Source of the DNA: Elusimicrobiota bacterium
GTDB lineage: Bacteria > Elusimicrobiota > Elusimicrobia > 2-02-FULL-39-32
Direction: 5' to 3'
DNA: 7,144 nucleotides
NCBI GenBank assembly: GCA_023249835.1
Contig: JAHFBY010000082.1
Coordinates: forward strand, 1-7,144
Under the pieces are notes generated by a model that worked only from the letters and a program-made list of their open reading frames with translations, was not told the origin of the DNA and ran no database searches. Both the position numbers and the translations under genes were made by a program. Every line of letters begins with the position of its first letter. The stretch's first letter is position 1. Shown in pieces: positions 1 to 5,110 of the stretch.

Positions 1-543
1 CGTAAATCTAAACTCCATTTCATTGGCGGACACCCTTTAGCCGGTTCAGAAAAAACCGGAGCAGCCAACGCTTTGCCCGGCCTTTATCAGGGAGCGACTA
101 TGGTCTTGTGTCCAGCGCCATTGGCGGGCAATAAACAAGCTTTAAATGAGTTGATTAGAATTTGGTCTTTGGTTGGCGCCCAGTGCTTATGTTTGGATCC
201 GTTGATCCATGACGTTTTAGTGGCGCAAACCAGCCATTTGCCGCACGTATTGGCAAGTTTATTAGTCAAACTTATCGGAAGGTTAACTCGTCAGGACCCG
301 CGTACGCCGCAACTGTTGGCCGGATCGTTTCGCGATATGACGCGCATTGCCGGTTCCGATCCCAATCAATGGTCGCAAATTTCAAGCATGAACCAATCTT
401 TTCTTATCGGCGCTCTTAAAGCTTACCGCGATTTGATCAGCCGCGCCATTGAAAATGCGGAAAAATCCAGCAATAGCGTTCAAGTTTGGCAAGAACTATT
501 TGGTTCAGCTCAGAGCGAGCGGGTAAAAATACTGAAAATTTGA
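1..543 (+). CDS. tyrA: Prephenate/arogenate dehydrogenase, C-terminal part (5' end outside window)
   Basis: Reading frame 1 is open from the first base to the TGA at 541-543, giving the last 180 residues of a TyrA-family enzyme, which oxidatively decarboxylates prephenate (or arogenate) with NAD(P)+ on the way to tyrosine, in the cytoplasm. Seen directly: GGHPLAGSEKTG at visible residues 9-20, the family's substrate-site signature with its conserved His; SHLPHVLA around residues 78-85, matching the conserved helical His segment; and FRDMTRIAGSDPNQW around residues 110-124, matching the conserved F-R-D-x-T-R-I-A segment that carries a substrate-binding Arg. The NAD-binding Rossmann half, with its GxGxxG loop, lies upstream and cannot be seen. 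No ACT or chorismate mutase domain follows, since the protein ends about 55 residues after the FRDMTRIA segment. Prephenate versus arogenate preference cannot be told from this part. aroA follows after 6 bases, which supports an aromatic amino-acid role. Confidence 0.93.
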   Translation, partial: RKSKLHFIGGHPLAGSEKTGAANALPGLYQGATMVLCPAPLAGNKQALNELIRIWSLVGAQCLCLDPLIHDVLVAQTSHLPHVLASLLVKLIGRLTRQDPRTPQLLAGSFRDMTRIAGSDPNQWSQISSMNQSFLIGALKAYRDLISRAIENAEKSSNSVQVWQELFGSAQSERVKILKI

Positions 544-545
544 GG
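542..545 (+). promoter_or_regulatory. Ribosome binding site for aroA
   Basis: GAGG overlaps the TGA stop of the upstream dehydrogenase gene and sits 4 bases before the ATG at 550. The spacing is a little short but usable. The overlap of stop codon and Shine-Dalgarno site suggests that ribosomes finishing tyrA can restart on aroA. Confidence 0.55.
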
Positions 546-549
546 TTTT

Positions 550-1923
550 ATGAAAAACCAGTTTGTTCTAGGGCCGCGGTCGCTTAAAATCTTGCCGCTC
601 CGCCTGACCGGAGGAAAAATTCAAGGCGAGTTGGAACCTCCGGCGGATAAGTCAATTACCCACCGGGCAATATTCTTTTCTGCGCTTTCTCCGGAAAAAT
701 CCGTAATTGAAAACCCTCTTTTGGCAGAAGACTGTTTGTCCACTTTACGTTGTTTTCAGGATTTAGGTGTGCCGATTTCATTAAAGAATAACCGCGTTAC
801 AGTGGCCGCGGGTAAAAAGCGGAGCGGCTCAGTGTTGCGGCTGTTGTCTAAACCTAAGCGCGCTTTGGATTGCGGCAATTCCGGAACCACTATGCGCATG
901 TTGAGCGGGGTCTTGGCCGGACAGCCTTTTTTAACCAGTTTGGTGGGAGACGCATCGCTTTCCCGTCGGCCGATGCTGCGGGTGATTGACCCTTTAAATA
1001 AGATGGGCGCGCAAATAAAAAGCGCGAACGGAAATCCTCCGCTGAGAGTTAACGGCTCTTTTCCATTGAAGTCTTTGCACTGGGAAAATAAAGTGGCGAG
1101 CGCGCAAGTAAAGTCCGCCTTGTTGTTGGCCGGGTTATCTGCGGTCGGCAAAACCTGTGTTTGGGAGCCGGTGAAGTCCCGGGATCACAGCGAACGGCTT
1201 TTGCGTTCCATGGGCGCGCAAATTACGCAAAAGCGCGATGCGGGTCTTGCGGGCGGATGCGCGGTTACAGTTAGGGGTTTGGCCGGCGCGTTAAGGGGTT
1301 TACATATGCGAATTCCCGGAGATTTTTCCAGCGCCGCTTTTTTTATCGCCGCCGCGCTCATGTCGCCCGGCTCAAAATTGAAAATAAATAATTTAAATTT
1401 AAACCCTACGCGAACGGGATTTCTCAACGTTATCCGGCGAATGGGCGCTAAAACGCGGATTGTAAATGCAAGGATGAAGTCGAACGAGCCCGTGGGCGAT
1501 TTGTGGGTGGAATATTCCCCGTTGAAAGGCGCGGAACTAAAATGCTGTGAGGTTCCGGGCATGATTGACGAAGTTCCGATATTGGCGGTATTGGCTACCC
1601 AAGCAAAAGGATCAACAAAAATCCGCGGCGCGGGTGAACTGCGGGTAAAAGAATCAGACCGTTTGCGGGCGATCTCCCTTTGCTTGAGCGCGATGGGCGC
1701 CCGGATTGCCGAAAGAAAAGAAGGGTTGGACATTTGGGGGCCGTGCGCTTTGCGCGGCGCAAAAGTGCGTTCTTTTGGCGATCACCGAATTGCGATGTCC
1801 ATGTCTATTGCGGCTTTGCTGGCTCAAGGAAAAACTGAAATTGTGGACTTTGACTGTGTGCGTATTTCCTACCCCGATTTTTTGCAGGATATGAAGTCCG
1901 TCATCCGCGCGCAAAAAATATGA
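550..1923 (+). CDS. aroA: 3-phosphoshikimate 1-carboxyvinyltransferase (EPSP synthase), class II-type motifs
   Basis: Transfers the enolpyruvyl group of PEP to shikimate-3-phosphate, the sixth step of the shikimate pathway, in the cytoplasm. The 457-residue product is close to the family length (about 430-450) and appears complete. Motifs in order: DKSITHR at 33-39 (Lys34, Ser35, Arg39 in the substrate site); LDCGNSGTTMRMLSG at 106-120 (PEP-site loop); the conserved SLSRRPM segment near 137-143; SAQVK at 184-188; RDHSE at 211-215; PGDFSSAAFF near 256-265; NPTR at 285-288; IDEVP at 339-343, with Asp340 as the likely catalytic Asp; KESDR at 367-371 (Lys367, Glu368, Arg371); and GDHRIAM at 410-416. 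SAQxK, RxHxE and NxTR together are the pattern used to define class II EPSP synthases, as opposed to the E. coli-like class I. The loop reads GNSGTT, so it keeps the Gly that CP4-type enzymes replace with Ala. The ATG at 550 has an upstream GAGG. The stop overlaps the cmk start. Confidence 0.97.
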   Translation: MKNQFVLGPRSLKILPLRLTGGKIQGELEPPADKSITHRAIFFSALSPEKSVIENPLLAEDCLSTLRCFQDLGVPISLKNNRVTVAAGKKRSGSVLRLLSKPKRALDCGNSGTTMRMLSGVLAGQPFLTSLVGDASLSRRPMLRVIDPLNKMGAQIKSANGNPPLRVNGSFPLKSLHWENKVASAQVKSALLLAGLSAVGKTCVWEPVKSRDHSERLLRSMGAQITQKRDAGLAGGCAVTVRGLAGALRGLHMRIPGDFSSAAFFIAAALMSPGSKLKINNLNLNPTRTGFLNVIRRMGAKTRIVNARMKSNEPVGDLWVEYSPLKGAELKCCEVPGMIDEVPILAVLATQAKGSTKIRGAGELRVKESDRLRAISLCLSAMGARIAERKEGLDIWGPCALRGAKVRSFGDHRIAMSMSIAALLAQGKTEIVDFDCVRISYPDFLQDMKSVIRAQKI

Positions 1924-2609
1924 ATTGGCAACAGAAACCCATCATTGCGATCGACGGACCCGCCGGCGCCGGCAAATCGACCATCGCCAAAATAGTGGCC
2001 GCGCGGTTGGGTTTGCGCTATATTGATACCGGCGCGATGTATCGGGCGCTGACTTGGAAAGCGTTGGCAGCGAGCGTTGATTTGCGTTCTGACGAAGCAT
2101 TGACGCAACTGGCTTTGAACTCTAATATCCAATTTGAACATGTCCCGGCGCATGAATCCTTGCGGATTATTCTAAACGGGTCAGACGTGACTGATTTTAT
2201 CCGCAAATCAGACGTTACGTCCAACACTCGATTAGTGGCGTCGCACGCGGGGGTTCGTCAAATTATGCAGCAAAAGCAAAGAGAGTTAGGGCGTTTGGGC
2301 GGGGTGGTAATGGAGGGCAGAGACATCGGCACCGAGGTTTTTCCGCAAGCGGAATTTAAGTTTTATTTGGACGCGAGCCCCGAAGAGCGGTTTCGGCGCC
2401 GGCACCAAGAACTTTTAAAGAAGGGAAGAAACCTCACGTTGTCGCAAGTTTCCGATTCCATGCAGAAACGAGATTTTCACGACCAAAGCCGGTCGGTCTC
2501 GCCTTTGCGCGTTTCCGCGGACGCGCATATAATTGATTCCACCCTTTTAAATGCGGAACAGGTTTCCGACAAAATCGAACAAATTATTGCGCAAGCGACC
2601 CGGGTTTAA
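1920..2609 (+). CDS. cmk: Cytidylate kinase (CMP/dCMP kinase)
   Basis: Phosphorylates CMP and dCMP with ATP, feeding CDP/dCDP pools for nucleic acid and phospholipid (CDP-diacylglycerol) synthesis in the cytoplasm. The 229-residue product has the normal length for bacterial Cmk. Seen: Walker A loop GPAGAGKST at 13-21; YIDTGAMYRALT at 34-45, the conserved segment after the P-loop; a central NMP-binding insert; MEGRDIGTEVFP, which includes the conserved GRDIGT nucleotide-site segment; an Arg-rich lid region (RFRRRHQEL); and RDFHDQSRSVSPL, matching the conserved R-D-x-x-D/R-x-S-P-L stretch near the C-terminus. The ATG at 1920 overlaps the aroA stop as ATGA. No Shine-Dalgarno site is visible before it, so translation probably depends on coupling to aroA. 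Neighbour order aroA-cmk-rpsA is common in bacteria. No missing catalytic residue was noticed. Confidence 0.97.
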   Translation: MNWQQKPIIAIDGPAGAGKSTIAKIVAARLGLRYIDTGAMYRALTWKALAASVDLRSDEALTQLALNSNIQFEHVPAHESLRIILNGSDVTDFIRKSDVTSNTRLVASHAGVRQIMQQKQRELGRLGGVVMEGRDIGTEVFPQAEFKFYLDASPEERFRRRHQELLKKGRNLTLSQVSDSMQKRDFHDQSRSVSPLRVSADAHIIDSTLLNAEQVSDKIEQIIAQATRV

Positions 2610-3259
2610 TGAGAGAGTTTGTTCCTCCCAAACTTTGGCAACGATCGCTCTACTGGACCTGCAGCAATTTTATGTACGTCTTGTTCCGCCTCATTTGGCG
2701 ATTAGACGTGGAAGGCAGAGAAAACCTGCCTGAGACAGGCGGAGTATTGCTTGCTTCTAACCACCAGTCTTTGGTGGATCCGCCGTTAGTGGGGTGCTGT
2801 ATCCGCCGTCATTCGTTTTATTTTGCGAAGGAAGAGCTCTTCCACATACCTTTGTTAGGGTGGTTTCTTTCTCAGATGAACGCATTTCCTGTGCGCCGGT
2901 TCCAAAACGATATCGGCGCTTTTCGCAAAGCGCAAGGGCTCCTAAAAAACGGACAAGTTTTGGTGCTGTTCCCGGAAGGGGGCAGGAGCCGGCCCGGTGA
3001 AATAAGAGGAGCCAAACGCGGTGTTGGGATGATGGCGTATCTTTCGAGCGCGCCGGTTATTCCTGTTTATGTGGATAATTCCGCTTATTTTTTGCAATTT
3101 AGAAAATTGAACGTTGTGTTCGGCACGCCGGTGCAGTTTCCGGAAAAAAGCGCGGCTGAACCTAATTATCAGGAATGGGCAGATCGGGTCGTTGCCGCTA
3201 TTGCGGACTTGAGAATGAATTTGTATAATAGAAAAAACAAGGATCGTGTTAAACTATGA
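2609..3259 (+). CDS. plsC: 1-acyl-sn-glycerol-3-phosphate acyltransferase (PlsC family)
   Basis: Likely acylates lysophosphatidic acid to phosphatidic acid at the cytoplasmic membrane, the second acylation of phospholipid synthesis. The 216-residue product fits the short PlsC form found beside cmk in many bacteria. Seen: an N-terminal hydrophobic/aromatic stretch at about 14-30 that may dip into the membrane; the catalytic HX4D motif as NHQSLVD, with His52 and Asp57; AKEELFHIPLLGWFL at about 73-87 and FPVRR at 93-97, which form the glycerol-phosphate pocket in the family; FPEGGRS at 121-127, where most members read FPEGTRS; and PVIPVYV later on, the conserved fourth block. The start ATG shares one base with the cmk stop (TAATG) and has no clear Shine-Dalgarno site, so coupling is likely. 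The acyl donor (acyl-ACP or acyl-CoA) and exact acceptor cannot be read from sequence. The acyltransferase family is certain; the PlsC assignment rests partly on context. Confidence 0.92.
   Translation: MREFVPPKLWQRSLYWTCSNFMYVLFRLIWRLDVEGRENLPETGGVLLASNHQSLVDPPLVGCCIRRHSFYFAKEELFHIPLLGWFLSQMNAFPVRRFQNDIGAFRKAQGLLKNGQVLVLFPEGGRSRPGEIRGAKRGVGMMAYLSSAPVIPVYVDNSAYFLQFRKLNVVFGTPVQFPEKSAAEPNYQEWADRVVAAIADLRMNLYNRKNKDRVKL
3201..3229 (+). promoter_or_regulatory. Candidate sigma70-type promoter for rpsA inside the end of plsC
   Basis: A perfect TATAAT lies at 3224-3229, with TTGCGG at 3201-3206 as a half-matching -35 (3 of 6 bases) at the optimal 17-base spacing. Transcription would start near 3236, leaving a leader of about 20 bases that carries the AAGGA site at 3239-3243 before the ATG at 3256. 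The position makes sense for a gene needed at high level, but the signal lies within coding sequence and a TATAAT occurs by chance every few kilobases, so this is only a candidate. Confidence 0.35.
3239..3243 (+). promoter_or_regulatory. Ribosome binding site for rpsA
   Basis: AAGGA stands 12 bases before the ATG at 3256, a rather long but usable spacing. It favours 3256 over the later in-frame ATGs at 3316 and 3331, which have no purine-rich site in front of them. Confidence 0.5.
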
Positions 3260-5025
3260 CCCTACAAGACGCAGAAGTTAAAAACGACGAAAAATTTATT
3301 TTAGATCAATTGCAAATGGCTCCTAATTTTATGAGTGAAAGTCAGCAAAACCAAGTCCCCAACAACTCTAACGAAGATAATTTCGAAGAGTTGGGTATGG
3401 CTGAACTTTTAGCTCAGCACGAATCTGAAACTTTGGAAACCGCTAAAACAGTGGGTTCCTTTATATTGGCTAAGGTAGTGAGCATTGTAGAAAGCGGCGC
3501 TTTAGTTGACATTGGCGAAAAAGCCGAAGCGTTGATACCCCGAATTGAGTTTGGTCCTAATCCCCCCTTTGCAATAGGCGATAGCGTGCCCGTATTAGTG
3601 AGCCAGGGAATTCGCCGGGAAGATCATTTAAAGGTGTCTTGGCGCGCGGCGCGGGATAAGATGGCTTGGGAACAAATAGTTAGTGCCCAGGAAAAGAAAA
3701 TTCCCATCCATGGCAAAGTGAAGAGCGAGACCAAAGGCGGGCTGCTTTTTGAATGTGATTTTGGTTTGGTTGGTTTTATTCCTGCCTCGCAAATCGACGT
3801 TCGTCCTTCCCGCGACTTAAAGAAATGGACGGGTAAAGAGATGTCGGTCTATATTATGGAATATGACGTCCGTAAAAATAACTTGGTTTTGTCACGCAAA
3901 CAATGGCAGAGCGAAGTTAACCTTAAACTCAAAACCCAAACTTTGACCGAGTTGAAAATCGGCGATGTGAAGACCGGGGTTGTTACGGGGATTACCACTT
4001 TTGGCGCGTTCGTTGACATTGGTGGAATTGAAGGCCTTTTGCATATTGGCGAACTGGAGTGGGGACATACGAAAAAAGTGGGGGACGTGCTCCGCATAGG
4101 CCAGGAAATTAAAGTGAAAGTTATAAAATTTGACGCGGCAAAGGATAAGGTATCCTTATCTCGCCGCGAGTTGTTGCCGCACCCTTGGGACGGGGTCGAA
4201 GAGCGGTTCCCCGCCGGATCGGTGGTTCCTGGCATGGTGGTGAGCATTACGGATTTTGGCGCTTTTGTGGAAATTGCCCCGCAAGTGGAAGGTTTATTGC
4301 ACGCCTCAGAGGTGTCTTGGAAAACTAACTCTATAAATTTAAAAGAATCGCTCAAAGTGGGTCAAAAACTGCAGGTTAAGGTTTTGGGCGTTAATCGGCA
4401 AAAAGAAAAAATTTCACTCTCCGCTAAACGGGTGGAAGCTAACCCTTGGGACACGATTGAGCATATCTATCCCATTGGATCGCGGACTAAAGTGTTGGTG
4501 ACCACTTTGGCTCCTTTCGGCGCGTTCGTTAAGCTCAAAGAAGGAATTGAAGGTTTGATCCATATCTCTGACTTTTCCTGGACTAAACGGGTAAAAAATC
4601 CTCAGGATATGATTGCCGCGGGTCAGGAAATTGAAGCGCAAGTATTAGAGATCAATAAAGAAAAAGAGAAAATTTCTTTTGGACTTAAACAATTGAAGGC
4701 TAACCCCTATGAAACATATAGCAGAGGTTCAAAAATAACGGGAAAAGTAATTCAACTCATGGAAGCGGGAGCGGTAGTGGAAATAGATTCAGAGTTGGAA
4801 GCTTTTGTCCCGTCCACAGAAATTACATCGGAAAAATTTGTCAAACCGCAAGATTTGCTCCAGGTGGGCGATATGATCGAAGCAAAAGTGATCCAGGTGG
4901 ACGCAAAAGAGCGTAAATTAAATGTTTCTATAAAACAGTTGGACCGCGATTTGCAGATAGCGGCTACTAAGAAATACTCCGATCGAGCGCCCAGACCTAA
5001 CTTAGGGAAGCTCTTGGACTCATAA
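3256..5025 (+). CDS. rpsA: 30S ribosomal protein S1 with six S1 domains
   Basis: S1 binds mRNA on the 30S subunit and helps unfold and place leaders during initiation. The product has 589 residues; E. coli S1 has 557. Six S1 (OB-fold) repeats can be placed at roughly 66-130, 149-215, 234-305, 320-392, 407-479 and 491-562. Repeats 3-5 carry the RNA-binding signature FGAFV followed by EGLLH or EGLIH (FGAFVDI, FGAFVEI, FGAFVKL). Repeats 1, 2 and 6 are more diverged (ESGALVDI, GGLLFEC, EAGAVVEI), as expected for the ribosome-docking end and the last repeat. The C-terminus ends in LGKLLDS, like the short leucine-rich tail in many bacterial S1 proteins. Compared with E. coli, about 45 extra residues, Asn/Gln/Glu-rich, precede the conserved start region (FEELGMAELLAQHES). 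In-frame ATGs at 3316, 3331 and 3397 are alternative starts; 3256 is preferred for its ATGA overlap with plsC and its AAGGA site. The gene is sure, the start moderately so. Confidence 0.96.
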   Translation: MTLQDAEVKNDEKFILDQLQMAPNFMSESQQNQVPNNSNEDNFEELGMAELLAQHESETLETAKTVGSFILAKVVSIVESGALVDIGEKAEALIPRIEFGPNPPFAIGDSVPVLVSQGIRREDHLKVSWRAARDKMAWEQIVSAQEKKIPIHGKVKSETKGGLLFECDFGLVGFIPASQIDVRPSRDLKKWTGKEMSVYIMEYDVRKNNLVLSRKQWQSEVNLKLKTQTLTELKIGDVKTGVVTGITTFGAFVDIGGIEGLLHIGELEWGHTKKVGDVLRIGQEIKVKVIKFDAAKDKVSLSRRELLPHPWDGVEERFPAGSVVPGMVVSITDFGAFVEIAPQVEGLLHASEVSWKTNSINLKESLKVGQKLQVKVLGVNRQKEKISLSAKRVEANPWDTIEHIYPIGSRTKVLVTTLAPFGAFVKLKEGIEGLIHISDFSWTKRVKNPQDMIAAGQEIEAQVLEINKEKEKISFGLKQLKANPYETYSRGSKITGKVIQLMEAGAVVEIDSELEAFVPSTEITSEKFVKPQDLLQVGDMIEAKVIQVDAKERKLNVSIKQLDRDLQIAATKKYSDRAPRPNLGKLLDS

Positions 5026-5032
5026 TCCTATC

Positions 5033-5110
5033 CTGAAAACAAAAATAGTTGCAGGTCCCATCTGTAGAGTTGTTGCGCTGTTTTTTTGCCTTAGTTCCCC
5101 GCTGTTTGCC
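5033..5110 (+). other. Sec-type signal peptide coding segment of the exported metalloprotease
   Basis: Translated from CTG 5033, this stretch has basic residues Lys2, Lys4 and Arg12, a hydrophobic core of about 12 residues (VVALFFCLSSPLFA) and a small-residue cut region (LFA then AS). The Cys at 19 is preceded by two Phe, so it does not form a lipobox, and type I cleavage is more likely than lipoprotein processing. The segment strongly implies that translation begins at or shortly after 5030 rather than at a later ATG. Confidence 0.7.

Noticed and set aside
756..1733. Open frames on the minus strand opposite aroA (131 and 182 codons)
   Set aside because: They lie fully inside the well-supported aroA gene and their translations show no recognisable motif; they are frame shadows.
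2505..2533. Second perfect TATAAT (2528-2533) with TTGCGC 17 bases upstream, inside cmk
   Set aside because: The -35 match is only 3 of 6, it lies in coding sequence about 70 bases before plsC with no Shine-Dalgarno site there, and such hexamers occur by chance in a window of this size.
3849..4355. 168-codon minus-strand open frame opposite rpsA
   Set aside because: It is antisense to the S1 repeats, low in complexity (Ser/Thr/Pro-rich), and has no ribosome binding site or motif.
3999..4540. Near-repeated DNA such as ggcgcgttcgtt at two places in rpsA
   Set aside because: These are the expected copies of the FGAFV motif in successive S1 domains, not a separate repeat element.
5026..5032. 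rpsA terminator
   Set aside because: No inverted repeat followed by T was seen; the T7 at 5081-5087 lies in the signal peptide codons and has no stem upstream.
5003..5035. Programmed frameshift joining rpsA to the exported protein
   Set aside because: The frames differ and a shift is possible only after 5005, but no slippery sequence is visible and the signal peptide would be buried inside a fusion, which argues for separate initiation.
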